DNA of 64,000 bases, taken from positions 2,819,501 through 2,883,500 of the forward strand of contig RHDP01000001.1 in the NCBI GenBank assembly GCA_003725745.1, in the 5' to 3' direction. The translations under genes were made by a program, and so were the position numbers. Under the pieces are notes generated by a model. That model did not search any database. It saw nothing but the letters and a program-made list of their open reading frames with translations, and was not told the DNA's origin. Position 1 is the first letter of the stretch. Each line of letters starts with the position of its first letter. Positions 18,255 through 27,177 of the stretch are shown one piece after another. Origin of the DNA: Streptomyces sp. I6 (GTDB taxonomy: Bacteria; Actinomycetota; Actinomycetes; Streptomycetales; Streptomycetaceae).

Positions 18255-19033
18255 TGCCGGGCTCCGGGGTGCGTACCGACCGGGACGAGGAGACCGGGGT
18301 CGCCGTCGTCACCCTCGACCGGCCCGCCCGCCACAACGCGATCGACGCCGCCATGGCGGAGGAGCTGTCCTCCGTGTGGCAGGAGTTCCGCTTCGACGAC
18401 ACCGTCCGCGCGGTGGTGGTCACCGGCGCCGGCGGGAAGGCGTTCTGCACCGGAGTCGACCGTTCCGCCGTCGTGCCCCAGCCCGCGTCGCCCTACTCGA
18501 TGGACGATCCGCTGCTGCGGATCGGCCCGAAGGCGAACGACCTGTGGAAGCCGGTGATCGCGGCGGTGCGCGGGCTGGCGTGCGGGGGCGCGTTCTACCT
18601 GCTCGGCGAGGCGGAGTTCCTGATCGCCGCCGAGGACGCCGTCTTCTTCGACCCTCACACCACCTACGGCATGGTCAGCGCTTACGAGTCGGTGTACATG
18701 GCGATGCGGATGCCGTTCGGGGAGGTGGCGCGGACGGCGCTGATGGGTTCGGCGGAGCGGCTCTCGGCCCGCCGGGCCCATGAGACCGGTCTGGTCAGCG
18801 AGGTGACCCCGCCCGGCGACGAGGTGCCGGCCGCGGTGCGCTGCGCGGAGGTCATCGCCTCCTGTCCGACCGAGGCGGTGCAGGGGACGGTCCGTGCGGT
18901 GTGGTCGGCGAAGGAGGCCGTCCGTGCGGTGGCACTGGCGCAGGCGCCGCATCTGGTGGCGCTGGGGAATCTGCCGCCGGAGCGGCAGGCGGAGCTGTTC
19001 GCCGCGCGCCGGCCGGGGTTCCGGCTCCGCTGA
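18254..19033 (+). CDS. enoyl-CoA hydratase/isomerase (crotonase) family
   Basis: 259 residues. VAVVTLDRPARHNAID, the oxyanion-hole segment GAGGKAFCTGVD and VIAAVRGLACGGAFYL are standard crotonase motifs. The usual second catalytic Glu region reads AEFLIAAEDAVFFDPHTTYGMV, so the two classical Glu residues are not both obvious and activity may differ from simple hydration. It starts within the DUF35 stop codon. It is the last gene of the thiolase-DUF35-crotonase operon. Confidence 0.84.
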   Translation: MPGSGVRTDRDEETGVAVVTLDRPARHNAIDAAMAEELSSVWQEFRFDDTVRAVVVTGAGGKAFCTGVDRSAVVPQPASPYSMDDPLLRIGPKANDLWKPVIAAVRGLACGGAFYLLGEAEFLIAAEDAVFFDPHTTYGMVSAYESVYMAMRMPFGEVARTALMGSAERLSARRAHETGLVSEVTPPGDEVPAAVRCAEVIASCPTEAVQGTVRAVWSAKEAVRAVALAQAPHLVALGNLPPERQAELFAARRPGFRLR

Positions 19034-19280
19034 GGCCCACGAAGCGCGGGGGGCCGGCGGGGCGTTTGGGCGCCAGGGTGGCGCGGGGAGGTGTGTGGGC
19101 CCGTGCGGCCGGTGGTGAGTAAGCGGCCGCCGGTCGGCCGTATGAAGGGCGAGGGGCCGCGCGGCGGCCGATTCCCGGGGGCGTCCCGCCTCTGCGGGGG
19201 AGGGTGCTGGGCGGGGCCGGTTCGGGGTCGCGGCCGGGGTACCACGGGCGTAGCGTCGTGCTGCGGAGAGGAGTCCGGCC

Positions 19281-19949
19281 ATGGTCCGCAACGTCATCGG
19301 GTCTGCCCTGGCTCTCGCCGGAGCGGCGGCCGCCGTGTACAGCCCCTTCCGTGCCTGGTACGACGGCCGTCAGGGCAGCGACTACCGGGTCCAGGACCTG
19401 TTCGGCGGGATCACCGGCGCCCAGACGGAGGTCGTGTCGTCGATCGTGCTGCCGTACGTGTTCGCCGCGCTGGTCACGCTGTTCGGGGTGATGCTGCGGT
19501 CGCGATTGCTGGTGGCGCTGGCGGGTCTGGTGGCTGTGGGTTTCACCGTCCTGTGGATGGTGCGCCAGGGGCAGGCGACGGGCTATCTGGCCGTCGGGGG
19601 CGGCTTGCCGGGACTGGGTGAGGGCGTCGCGGTGGCGCTGGGCGGCGGTGTCCTGCTGCTGCTGGCGGCAGTGGTGATGCGGGGGCGGGCGCCGAGGGTC
19701 GTGGGGTTCGAGGATCCGGGTGAAGACGGCCCGCAGGACGGCGCCGGCTGGTATCCGCCGGAGCGTCCGGCCGGGTATCCGCCGGCGGATGGCCCGTACG
19801 CGTGGGCGCCGGAGCTGGACGACACGCAGCGGCTGCCGACCAGCCCGCCGCCTCCGGCCTACGGGTCGGGGCCGCGCCGGCCGCGGCCCGACCCGTATGG
19901 TGCCGGCCCGGGGCAGGATCCGTTCCGTGACGAGTGGCGCGGTCCGTAG
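19281..19949 (+). CDS. small integral membrane protein, unknown function
   Basis: 222 residues from an ATG at 19281. Four hydrophobic segments occur (about residues 5-22, 53-75, 77-95 and 110-132), followed by a Pro/Tyr-rich cytoplasmic tail (WYPPERPAGYPP, SPPPPAYGSG). No enzymatic motif is visible. It lies between afsS and afsK, where S. coelicolor also has a small hypothetical gene; the correspondence is an inference. The gene before it ends 247 bp upstream, so it probably has its own promoter. Confidence 0.75.
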   Translation: MVRNVIGSALALAGAAAAVYSPFRAWYDGRQGSDYRVQDLFGGITGAQTEVVSSIVLPYVFAALVTLFGVMLRSRLLVALAGLVAVGFTVLWMVRQGQATGYLAVGGGLPGLGEGVAVALGGGVLLLLAAVVMRGRAPRVVGFEDPGEDGPQDGAGWYPPERPAGYPPADGPYAWAPELDDTQRLPTSPPPPAYGSGPRRPRPDPYGAGPGQDPFRDEWRGP

Positions 19950-19991
19950 GGCTCGCGCTGCACTCCCGGCGGGCCGCCCGGCGACCCGGTT

Positions 19992-20063
19992 CCCGGCGAC
20001 CCCGGTGTTCCCGGCGACCCCGGTGTTCCCGGCGACCCCGGTGTTCCCGGCGACCCCGGTGTT
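19992..20063. repeat. four perfect 18-bp tandem repeats between convergent genes
   Basis: The unit CCCGGCGACCCCGGTGTT is repeated four times and then degenerates into GATGGCCCC units. Read from the minus strand it would encode a collagen-like GTPGSP pattern, but it lies just beyond the afsK stop codon and is not part of a supported gene. It may form structured RNA at the ends of both convergent transcripts. Confidence 0.8.
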
Positions 20064-20112
20064 CCCGATGGCCCCGATGGCCCCGGTGTTCCGGCCGGGC
20101 CGCCGGACCGGT

Positions 20113-22491
20113 TCAGCGGGGTGCTGTGTTGCGTCCGGTGGCGGTTCCCTTGGCGGCGTCGAGCGCGTAGACGCAGCGGTCCTTGGAGCAGGCGTAGACG
20201 ACGCCGTTGCGGGCGACGGGTGAGCCGGTGATCTCGCCGCCGGTGGCGAGTTTCCAGCGGAGCTGTCCACCGGCCGCGTCCAGGGTGTAGAGGACGTGGT
20301 CGGCGGAGCCGAAGTGGATCCGGCCGTCGGCGGCGACGGGGCTGCCGGTCACCTCCCCACCCGCGGCGAACCGCCATTTGGGGGTGCCGGTGAGGGCGTC
20401 GAGGGTGTAGAGCGCGTTGCCGCTGCCGACGTGGATGCTGCCGTCGGCGACGAGGACCGGTTCGACGGACTGGCGGGCCTCGGTGGCGATGCGCCAGCGG
20501 TCCTTTCCGGTGGCGGCGTCGAGGGCGTAGACGGTACCGAGGTAGTCGGCGAGGTAGACCCCGCCGCCGGCGACGGCGGGGCCGGGGGCGAAGACGGGCG
20601 GGGAGAGGAAGACGGCCGGGGCCTCGAAGTGCCAGCGCACATGGCCGGTGACGGTGTCGGCGCACAGGACCCGGGTGCCGGCGGCAACGTAGGTGCAGCC
20701 GTCGGGGGCCTGGGTGACGCGAGCCGGTGCGCCGCCGCAGGAGGCGGCGTCGCCGACCGGGTAGGACCAGCGCTCGCCGCCGGTGCGGGCGTCGAGGGCC
20801 TGGAGGCGGCCGTTGCGGCAGACGTAGACGGTGTCGTCGTGCAGCGCTGGTCCGGCTTCGGGGGTCTCGAAGTCGGTCTGGGCTCCGGTGATCTCCCAGA
20901 GTTTCTCGCCGCCGGCGGCTCCCCAGCCCTGTACGCCGCCGCCGCGGGTGGCGGTGACGACGGTGCCGCTGGCCGCCTGGAGGGAGTAGACCCAGGCGTC
21001 GGTCGGGGTGCGCCACCGTTCGCCGCCGTCGCCTGCGTCGAGGGTGTAGAGGGTGGGGCCGTCGGAGGCGTGGATGCGTCCGTCGGCGACGCTCATGGCC
21101 CAGGCGACGTCGCGGGTCTTGAACTGGCGGCGGCCGCTGGCCACGTCGAGGGCGTGGATCTCGAAGGAGGTGACGTAGACGAGGTCGCCGTCGACGACGG
21201 GGGTGCCCCAGACGTCGTTGGACATGCGGAAGCGCCAGGGGCGCCAGCGGGCGGGTCCGGTGTCCGGGGGTGCGGTGGGTGCGGGTACGGGCGGAGCCGC
21301 GGTCGTGGCGCGGGGTGCGGCCTCACCTCCGGGCGGGCGGACCCAGCCGGTGGCCGGGCCGGCGTCGGCGGCGGGGCGGGCGTCTGCCGCGGCGCGGGGG
21401 CCGGGCCCGATGGGGATTCGGGCGCCGGGCAGCCGCACGGGTCCGGGGCCGGGGTCCGGCGGGGCGTGCTGGGGTCGGAGGGGTCCGGTGTTGCGGGGGT
21501 CGGGTCCGCCGGGCTGCTGGGCGGCGGCGGGGGCGTGACCGGGTCTGGGGGGCGTGTGGGGGCGGGGCCGGGCGGGGGGCGCGCCGGTGCCGGGGAGCCG
21601 TCCGCCGCGGCGTCCTTCGATGAGGGAGACGGCACGGCCGGGCAGCCAGGCGGACGCGGTTCCGCTGTCGTCGCCGCCAGAGGCGAACAGGTGGGGGGCG
21701 AGTTGTGCCTGGAGGTCCTCGGGGCTGGGCCGGAGGGTCGCGTCCGGCTGCATGCAGGATTCGATGAGGGGGCGCAGTTCGTCGGGGAGGCCGGCCAGGT
21801 CGGGGCCTTCGCGCAGCAGCATGAAGACGGTCTCCACGGGGTTGGCACCGTGGAAGGGCGCGTGTCCGGTGGCGGCGAAGACCAGGGTGGAGCCGAGGGA
21901 GAAGACGTCGCTGGCGCCGGTGACACTGCGGGAGTCGCGGGCTTGTTCCGGCGACATGTAGGCGGGGGTCCCGACGGCGACGTTGGTCATGGTGAGGCGG
22001 GTGTTGGAGACCCCTGAGGCGATGCCGAAGTCGATCACACGGGGGCCGTCCTCGACGACGAGGACGTTGGACGGCTTGAGGTCGCGGTGGACCAGGCCCG
22101 CGCCGTGGATGGACTGGAGGGCTTCGGCGATGCCGGCCGCCAGCCAGCGGACCGCCTGGGCGGGCAGGGGCCCGCACTCGTTCACTATTTCCTCGAGGGA
22201 GGGGGCGGGTACGTAGGCGGTGGCGAGCCAGGGCACGGCGGCGCGTGGGTCGGCGTCCACGACGGCCGCGGTGTAGAAGCCGGAGACCGCCCGTGCCGCC
22301 TCCACCTCGCGGGTGAAGCGGACGCGGAACAACTGGTCCTCGGCCAGTTCGGTGCGCACCGTCTTGATCGCCACACGCCGGCCGGACGCCGACCGTGCGA
22401 GATAGACCAGCCCCATGCCGCCGGCTCCGAGCCGTCCCAGCACCTCGAAGGGGCCGATCCGCCTCGGGTCGTGCTGCGTCAGCTGCTCCAC
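20113..22491 (-). CDS. afsK: AfsK serine/threonine protein kinase with C-terminal PQQ-like propeller
   Basis: 792 residues from a GTG ([19 protein letters not shown]) with GGGGAGG upstream. Kinase domain 10-270: GAGGMG loop, catalytic Lys in VAIKTV (about K43), HRDLKPSN (about 135) and DFG (about 154). The activation loop carries TRLTMTN; Thr167 here should equal the autophosphorylated Thr168 of S. coelicolor AfsK. A Pro/Gly-rich linker (about 290-430) leads to seven or so PQQ/WD-like propeller blades ([13 protein letters not shown] type). There is no transmembrane helix. In Streptomyces AfsK phosphorylates AfsR; the kbpA-like gene lies directly upstream. Confidence 0.88.
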   Translation of the reverse strand: MEQLTQHDPRRIGPFEVLGRLGAGGMGLVYLARSASGRRVAIKTVRTELAEDQLFRVRFTREVEAARAVSGFYTAAVVDADPRAAVPWLATAYVPAPSLEEIVNECGPLPAQAVRWLAAGIAEALQSIHGAGLVHRDLKPSNVLVVEDGPRVIDFGIASGVSNTRLTMTNVAVGTPAYMSPEQARDSRSVTGASDVFSLGSTLVFAATGHAPFHGANPVETVFMLLREGPDLAGLPDELRPLIESCMQPDATLRPSPEDLQAQLAPHLFASGGDDSGTASAWLPGRAVSLIEGRRGGRLPGTGAPPARPRPHTPPRPGHAPAAAQQPGGPDPRNTGPLRPQHAPPDPGPGPVRLPGARIPIGPGPRAAADARPAADAGPATGWVRPPGGEAAPRATTAAPPVPAPTAPPDTGPARWRPWRFRMSNDVWGTPVVDGDLVYVTSFEIHALDVASGRRQFKTRDVAWAMSVADGRIHASDGPTLYTLDAGDGGERWRTPTDAWVYSLQAASGTVVTATRGGGVQGWGAAGGEKLWEITGAQTDFETPEAGPALHDDTVYVCRNGRLQALDARTGGERWSYPVGDAASCGGAPARVTQAPDGCTYVAAGTRVLCADTVTGHVRWHFEAPAVFLSPPVFAPGPAVAGGGVYLADYLGTVYALDAATGKDRWRIATEARQSVEPVLVADGSIHVGSGNALYTLDALTGTPKWRFAAGGEVTGSPVAADGRIHFGSADHVLYTLDAAGGQLRWKLATGGEITGSPVARNGVVYACSKDRCVYALDAAKGTATGRNTAPR

Positions 22492-22669
22492 TTCGCCTGC
22501 CACCTCCCCGTAGGGGCCATGTAGGTACGGCCCCGTCGCCACCTGATTGTTCCTGCCGGAGGGCACGGTTGCGAACCCGGGGCGGTATCGGGGTGTCTCG
22601 GGCTATTTTGCCCGCCTGCCCGGGGGCGGCGGGCGGATTCGGCGGGTTCGGCGGGTTCGGCCGGCGGGT

Positions 22670-23614
22670 TCAGCCGCCGGGGCCGCGGGACGCGTCGGCC
22701 GGGTGTTCGGCGGCCTGGCCTGCCGGAGGACGGTCGGTGCGGCCGGACCGCGGTGGGGCGGGGCCGGTGCCGGACGGTTCCGCCGGGTGTTCCGGCCGCT
22801 GCCGGGCGGTGCGCCCGGGTGCCCGGCCGGGTCCGGGTTGGACCAGGACGGCGAAGGAGGCGCCCTGGTCGTCGGTGAGGACGGCCATACGGCCGTAGGG
22901 GATGTCGAACGGCGGTGCGGTGACGCGGCCGCCGAGCCGGGTGGCGTGTCCGACGGCGGCGTCGGTGTCGGTGACGGCGAAGTACACGAGGAAGTGGCCG
23001 GGCATTTCCCGGGGGAACGCGTCGGTGATGACGCTGCGGCCGCCGACCGCGGTGTCCTCGCCGGGTTCGGTTCCGGCGGGTGACCACATCAGGTAGTCGA
23101 CGGCTTCATCGGGCAGCTCGGTGCCCTGGAACCCGAATACCTGCCGGTAGAAGCGGTCTACGGCGTCCTTGTCCCGGGTGTAGACCTCGGTCCAGCAGAA
23201 CGAGCCGGGTGTGCCGCTGAGTGCGAAGCCGTCGCGTTCGCCCTTCTGCCAGAGCCCGAACACGGCGCCCGCGGGGTCGGCGGCGAGGACGGTGGTGCCG
23301 AGGCCGTCGACGGGTGTCGGGGTGGTGATCACCTGGCCGCCGGCGTCCCTGACCCTCCGGGCGGTGGCGGCGGCGTCGACGGTGGCGAAGTACACGCCCC
23401 AGGTGGTGGGCATCCGGCCGTCGCTCTTGGCGGCGAGTGCGGCGACGGGTTTTCCGTCGCGCAGGGCGTCGGTGTAGTGAGGATAGGGGCCGTGATCTGC
23501 GCTTTTCCCACTGAAGGTCCAGCCGAACAGTTCGCCGTAGAAGCGCTTGCCCGCCTCCAGGTCGGGCAGCTGGGCGTCCACCCAGCAGGGCGTGCCCTCG
23601 GTGAATGCGGCCAT
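22670..23614 (-). CDS. kbpA: tandem VOC-domain protein, probable KbpA (AfsK-binding inhibitor)
   Basis: 314 residues from ATG 23614, preceded by GGAAGGGG. Two vicinal-oxygen-chelate (glyoxalase-like) domains are visible, about 1-120 (EGTPCWVDAQLPDLEAGKRF) and 125-245 (GSFCWTEVYTRDKDAVDRF), then a disordered Pro/Arg/Gly tail. Position immediately upstream of afsK is that of kbpA in S. coelicolor, whose product binds unphosphorylated AfsK and restrains it. The identification rests mainly on gene order; an unrelated VOC dioxygenase/lyase-like protein cannot be excluded. The tail is longer than I would expect. Confidence 0.68.
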   Translation of the reverse strand: MAAFTEGTPCWVDAQLPDLEAGKRFYGELFGWTFSGKSADHGPYPHYTDALRDGKPVAALAAKSDGRMPTTWGVYFATVDAAATARRVRDAGGQVITTPTPVDGLGTTVLAADPAGAVFGLWQKGERDGFALSGTPGSFCWTEVYTRDKDAVDRFYRQVFGFQGTELPDEAVDYLMWSPAGTEPGEDTAVGGRSVITDAFPREMPGHFLVYFAVTDTDAAVGHATRLGGRVTAPPFDIPYGRMAVLTDDQGASFAVLVQPGPGRAPGRTARQRPEHPAEPSGTGPAPPRSGRTDRPPAGQAAEHPADASRGPGG

Positions 23615-24066
23615 GGTCCGGCCCCTTCCTCGGCGCGGGCCGCGCGGGACGGGTTCCGGCTGCGGATGCCCTGCAATCCCGGGAATCCGTGTGATCCCGG
23701 TGATCCCGGCCATCCCGGCACTTCCGGTACCACCCGGATTCCCGGGATTACCCGGCTTTGCCGGGCCCCCGGGGACCCCGGGACTACCGACTCTCCGACT
23801 CACGAAGCTCCCGCAGTCCCCGCAATCCCCGCAATCCCGGTTCCGGAGCCGCCCGCGCTGACCCTCGGCACAGTGTGTGATGTCACTCACAGTCAATCGG
23901 ACTGCGGCCTGCGCCGCACGTAGAGGCGGACCGTTCGTTGAGTTGTCCACCGAAATTATCCACAGGCTGTTGATAACACTATTGGCCTACCCGGGGGACG
24001 GTGCGGGAGCACCCCATTTGCAGTCGGCCGAATCGCGCGCCGATCACCCCTCGGTAAGCTGACGGC
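23615..24066. other. 452-bp divergent promoter region (kbpA-like and tetR genes)
   Basis: The part next to the kbpA-like gene (23640-23860) consists of GATCCCGG / AATCCCGG-type 9-bp repeats that would read as collagen-like GxP triplets; I see no start or ribosome site that would make this coding. The part next to tetR is clearly richer in A/T and contains a DnaA-box-like cluster. Confidence 0.55.
23943..23977. promoter_or_regulatory. cluster of three DnaA-box-like 9-mers
   Basis: TTGTCCACC (23943-23951), a perfect consensus TTATCCACA (23956-23964) and TTATCAACA on the minus strand (23969-23977) fall within 35 bp of A/T-rich DNA, 90 bp upstream of tetR. Three boxes are too few for a Streptomyces origin; they could titrate DnaA or make it a regulator here. 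Confidence 0.5.
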
Positions 24067-24073
24067 ATGACAG
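24059..24073. promoter_or_regulatory. degenerate operator over the tetR start codon
   Basis: CTGACG-GCA-TGACAG keeps the full left arm and four of six right-arm bases of the recurring palindrome and spans the ATG at 24067. This is weak, but the position would suit autoregulation. Confidence 0.3.
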
Positions 24074-24714
24074 GACAAGTACGCACTGTCGACGGCCGCG
24101 TCGCCGGCCGTCGCGGACAGGCGACGCGGCAGAAGCTGCTCGACTGTCTCAGCGAGATGCTCAGCTCCTCGCCGTACCGGGACGTCAAGGTCATCGATGT
24201 GGCCCGGAGGGCGGGGACCTCACCCGCGACCTTCTACCAGTACTTCCCGGACGTCGAGGGCGCGGTCCTCGAACTCGCGGAGGAAATGGCCACGGAGGGT
24301 GCCGCGTTGACGGACCTGGTCGCGGGACGGTCCTGGGTCGGCAAGGCCGCCTGGCAGACCTCGGAGCAACTCGTCGAGGGGTTCCTCGACTTCTGGCGCA
24401 AACACGACGCGATCCTCCGCGTGGTGGACCTGGGCGCCGCCGAGGGCGACAAGCGGTTCTACAAGATCCGCATGAAGATCCTGAACTCGGTCACCAACTC
24501 CCTCGCGGACGCGGTGAAGGAGCTCCAGTCACGGGGCAAGGTCGACAAGGACGTCAGCCCCATGGCGGTGTCGGGTTCGCTGGTCGCCATGCTGGCGTCG
24601 GTCGCCTCGCACCAGAGGGGCTTCCAGACCTGGGGCGTCAAGCAGGCGGAACTCAGGCCGAACCTGGCGCTGTTGGTCCACCTCGGCATCACGGGCAAAA
24701 AGCCGACGAAGTAG
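24067..24714 (+). CDS. TetR-family transcriptional regulator
   Basis: 215 residues. An N-terminal helix-turn-helix covers about 18-65 (RQKLLDCLSEML, VIDVARRAGTSPATFYQYFPDVEGAV), with a C-terminal all-helical ligand domain. It lies divergent from the kbpA-like gene and, as I recall, matches the position of a TetR gene next to kbpA-afsK in S. coelicolor. It is the only intact TetR gene in the window and sits amid twelve TetR-like palindromes, so it is my leading candidate for the regulon repressor, with an acyl-CoA or pathway intermediate as ligand. That link is inference. Confidence 0.87.
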   Translation: MTGQVRTVDGRVAGRRGQATRQKLLDCLSEMLSSSPYRDVKVIDVARRAGTSPATFYQYFPDVEGAVLELAEEMATEGAALTDLVAGRSWVGKAAWQTSEQLVEGFLDFWRKHDAILRVVDLGAAEGDKRFYKIRMKILNSVTNSLADAVKELQSRGKVDKDVSPMAVSGSLVAMLASVASHQRGFQTWGVKQAELRPNLALLVHLGITGKKPTK

Positions 24715-24730
24715 CACACGGGCCGACGAT

Positions 24731-24757
24731 GACGGGTGGCTCGCGCCACGTCCCGTC
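24731..24757. terminator. stem-loop after tetR
   Basis: GACGGG-TGGC pairs with GCCA-CG-TCCCGTC around a TCGC loop, 17 bp after the tetR stop and before a convergent gene. The stem is interrupted by a small bulge. Confidence 0.5.
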
Positions 24758-25086
24758 ACAGATACGTCCGTTCACCCCCCGTAACGCAATGCACAGGCAC
24801 AATCGCCCCCGGTGACGCCGCGCCGCACGACCACCTCCGTCGCCGCCGCGCGCCCCCGTGTCCGGCACATCCGAAGCCGGTCACGCACAGCACCCGGCAC
24901 CACCGGAACATCCACGTGCCGCCGCGCCGCCCACCCCGTGTCCGGCGCGTCCGTCCCCGGCCGGCACGGCACCGGAAGGTCCGCCGCCGTCGCAGCGCAC
25001 CCCCGTGTCCGGCGCATCCGCCCTGTCCGGCGCATCCGCCGCGGCCCCCGCGCGGGTCGGGCGCACGGCCGGTCCGTCCCGCCGCG
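24758..25086. repeat. intergenic CCCCGTGTCCGGC-type repeats
   Basis: This 329-bp segment between convergent tetR and the DDN-family gene contains at least three copies of CCCCGTGTCCGGC followed by variants of GCATCCG, roughly 24855-25030. No gene is supported. Confidence 0.5.
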
Positions 25087-25575
25087 TCAGTCCGGGGCGC
25101 CGGTCCGCCGCGCCAGCCGGAACAGTCTGATCTCCCGTTCCACCCTCGCCTGGTACGTCGCGTACGGAGGCCAGAACGCGAGCGCCGCCTCCCAGGCCAC
25201 CGCGCGCTCCTCACCGGTCAGCAGCTCCGCGCGCACCGGGACGTCCGCGCCCCGCCAGCTGATCTCCGCCTCCGGGTGGGCGAGCAGGTTCCCCGTCCAG
25301 GCCGGATGTCCGGGCCGGCCGAAGTTGGAGCCGACCAGGATCCAGGTGCCGGTGGCCTGCTCCGGTATGCACGCGAGCGGCGTACGGCGCGCGAGCCCCG
25401 TCCTCGCGCCGCGCGCGGTCAGCACCAGCCCCGGCAGCAGCTGCGCGCTGAGCAGCACTCTTCCCCGGGTGAGACGGTGGACGGCACGGTCCACGGCGGG
25501 GACGACACGGGGGGCGACGCGTGCGAAGACACGGGTGGAGGAGATCTTCCGGACCGCGCGGATCCCGGCACGCAT
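25087..25575 (-). CDS. F420-dependent nitroreductase/quinone-reductase-like protein (DDN family)
   Basis: 162 residues; its ATG overlaps the stop of the acyl-CoA dehydrogenase gene (TGATG). The split-barrel core GLVLTARGARTGLARRTPL, WILVGSNFGRPGHPAWTGNLLAHP and a final YQARVEREIRLFRL are characteristic of the deazaflavin-dependent DDN family, which binds F420 and reduces quinones or activated double bonds. Coupling to an acyl-CoA dehydrogenase suggests a role in reducing a pathway intermediate or regenerating an electron carrier. Confidence 0.85.
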   Translation of the reverse strand: MRAGIRAVRKISSTRVFARVAPRVVPAVDRAVHRLTRGRVLLSAQLLPGLVLTARGARTGLARRTPLACIPEQATGTWILVGSNFGRPGHPAWTGNLLAHPEAEISWRGADVPVRAELLTGEERAVAWEAALAFWPPYATYQARVEREIRLFRLARRTGAPD

Positions 25576-27005
25576 CAGACACCCGCCGCCTCTCGAGAGC
25601 CGGGCGCCGGCCCCGGACCGGGCCCGGTACCGGGCCCGCCCGGGGATCCGCCGGCGGGGACGGCCGGGCGGACAGCGGCTGGGTCGGCACAGCCTGCGGG
25701 GTCTGCGGGGTCTGCGGGGTCGGCACAGCCTGCGGGGGTGAACAGGCCGGCCGCCGCGGCCGCATGTGCGCGCAGCCGGTGGACGGGGCCGAAGAGCAGT
25801 TCGTCGGAGGCGGCCCGTTTGAAGTACAGGTGGGCGTCGTGCTCCCAGGTGAATCCGATGCCCCCGTGCAGCTGGATCGCCTCGCCGGCGACGGTCCGGA
25901 GTGCCTCCAGGCACTGGGCGAGCGCGAGCACGCCCTCGCACGGGTCCCAGGCGGCGTAGTACGCGGCGGACCGGGCCGCCTGCACACGCACGTACAGGTC
26001 GGCGAGACGGTGCTTGACCGCCTGGAAGGAGCCGATGGGCCGGCCGAACTGCTCACGGCCCTTCACGTGCTGCAGGGTGCGGTCCAGCGCGGCGGAGGCC
26101 GCCCCGGCGGCCTCCGCCGCGAGCAGTGCCGCGGCGGTGCGGCCGGTGGCGGCGAGCGCGGCGGGCACGTCCGCGCCGGGGTCGTCGCCGAGCAGTTCGG
26201 CCGGGGTGTCGCGGAGCTGGACGCGGGCCTGCGGCCGGGTGTCGTCGAGCGCGGTCCACCGGGTGCGGCGCAGGCCGCGGGCCGCCCGGCCGTCGGCGTG
26301 CCAGGCCCGGGCGTCCCGGCCGTGGGCCTGCCGGCTGTCGTCCCCCCGGCCGTCGGCGCCCCCGCCCCGGCCGTCCCGGCAGCGGACGAGGCAGAGGAGG
26401 ATGCGGCCCCGGGTGAATCCGCCGGTGTGCGCGGCGACGAGGAGCAGTCCGGCGCTGTGCCCGTCGAGGACCTGCTCGGCCTCCCCGTAGAGCCGCCAGC
26501 CGCCGTGGCCATCGGGCCGGGCCTGGACGCCGCCGGCGCGGCCCCCGCCGGCCCAGGCGCCGTCCGGGTCGCCGCGGGTGAGGGCGAGGGCGGTGGCGAG
26601 GGCCGCGCCGGGTACGCAGAGGGCTGCGGTGAGTGAGCCGTCGGCGATGCGGGGCAGGAGTGCGGAGCGCTGCCGTTCGGTGCCGAGCGCGGCGATCAGG
26701 GGTGCGGCCAGCCCGGAAGTCGCCAACAGGGGCAGCGGTACGAGCGCGCGGCCGATCTCCTCGAAGGCGAGGGCGAGTTCCGTCGTGCCGCAGCCGGCGC
26801 CGCCGTACCTCTCGTCGAGGGCCAGTCCGGGCAGTCCCGGTCCGCCGGCCAGCCGTGCCCACAGGGCGGGGTCGTATCCGGGCCCGGCGTCCGCGGTGGA
26901 GTCGCTGCCGCCGCGTCCCGGCGGCCCCGTCGGCACCCCTTTCGAGAGCAGGCCTCTCAGGGTGCGGCGGATCTCGGACTGCTCGGTGGTGAAGGCGGCG
27001 TCCAT
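25575..27005 (-). CDS. acyl-CoA dehydrogenase
   Basis: 476 residues from ATG 27005 (GGGGAG upstream). The N-terminal helical domain (TTEQSEIRRTLRGLLSKG), ERYGGAG and the C-terminal helical bundle (GREQFGRPIGSFQAVKHRLAD, QLHGGIGFTWEHDAHLYFKRA) are clear. The middle domain carries a 40-residue Arg/Gly/Ala/Asp low-complexity insert near residues 215-260, and the C terminus ends in 55 residues of ADPADPAGC/PGGPGTGPGP repeats; both are absent from typical family members of about 380 residues. It is translationally coupled to the DDN gene and controlled by an operator 19 bp upstream. Confidence 0.85.
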   Translation of the reverse strand: MDAAFTTEQSEIRRTLRGLLSKGVPTGPPGRGGSDSTADAGPGYDPALWARLAGGPGLPGLALDERYGGAGCGTTELALAFEEIGRALVPLPLLATSGLAAPLIAALGTERQRSALLPRIADGSLTAALCVPGAALATALALTRGDPDGAWAGGGRAGGVQARPDGHGGWRLYGEAEQVLDGHSAGLLLVAAHTGGFTRGRILLCLVRCRDGRGGGADGRGDDSRQAHGRDARAWHADGRAARGLRRTRWTALDDTRPQARVQLRDTPAELLGDDPGADVPAALAATGRTAAALLAAEAAGAASAALDRTLQHVKGREQFGRPIGSFQAVKHRLADLYVRVQAARSAAYYAAWDPCEGVLALAQCLEALRTVAGEAIQLHGGIGFTWEHDAHLYFKRAASDELLFGPVHRLRAHAAAAAGLFTPAGCADPADPADPAGCADPAAVRPAVPAGGSPGGPGTGPGPGPAPGSREAAGV

Positions 27006-27023
27006 CGTGGCTCCCCTCAGCCT

Positions 27024-27038
27024 CTGACGGTCCGTCAT
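27024..27038. promoter_or_regulatory. operator CTGACG-GTC-CGTCAT
   Basis: A one-mismatch palindrome 19 bp upstream of the acyl-CoA dehydrogenase start, in the divergent region shared with the second thiolase-like gene. Confidence 0.68.
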
Positions 27039-27158
27039 ATTAGGGGAGCGGGCGATGGAAGCCCAGAGCGGGGAGCGCCGGCAGCGGTGGACTCCGCGCC
27101 GCAAAGGAGGGCGCACGGGGGCGGATGGCACCGGAGGAATCCGCCGCCCACAGCTGAA

Positions 27159-27173
27159 CTGATGTACCGTCAG
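27159..27173. promoter_or_regulatory. operator CTGATG-TAC-CGTCAG
   Basis: A one-mismatch palindrome ending four bases before the ATG of the second thiolase-like gene. There is no room for a ribosome site between them, so that mRNA is either leaderless or the site covers the start of translation. Confidence 0.66.
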
Positions 27174-27177
27174 ATAC

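Noticed and set aside
19992..20063. CRISPR-like array
   Set aside because: The 18-bp units are contiguous with no spacers and no cas genes are nearby.
20296..22017. 573-codon plus-strand frame opposite afsK
   Set aside because: Gly/Ala/Val-rich complement of a kinase with complete catalytic motifs; typical G/C-third-position shadow.
23620..23950. Collagen-like GxP N-terminal extension of the kbpA-like protein
   Set aside because: A clean ribosome site precedes ATG 23614, and the extension consists of DNA simple repeats without a start signal.
23943..23977. Chromosomal origin of replication
   Set aside because: Only three DnaA-box-like sequences; Streptomyces oriC has many more and lies between dnaA and dnaN, neither of which is present.
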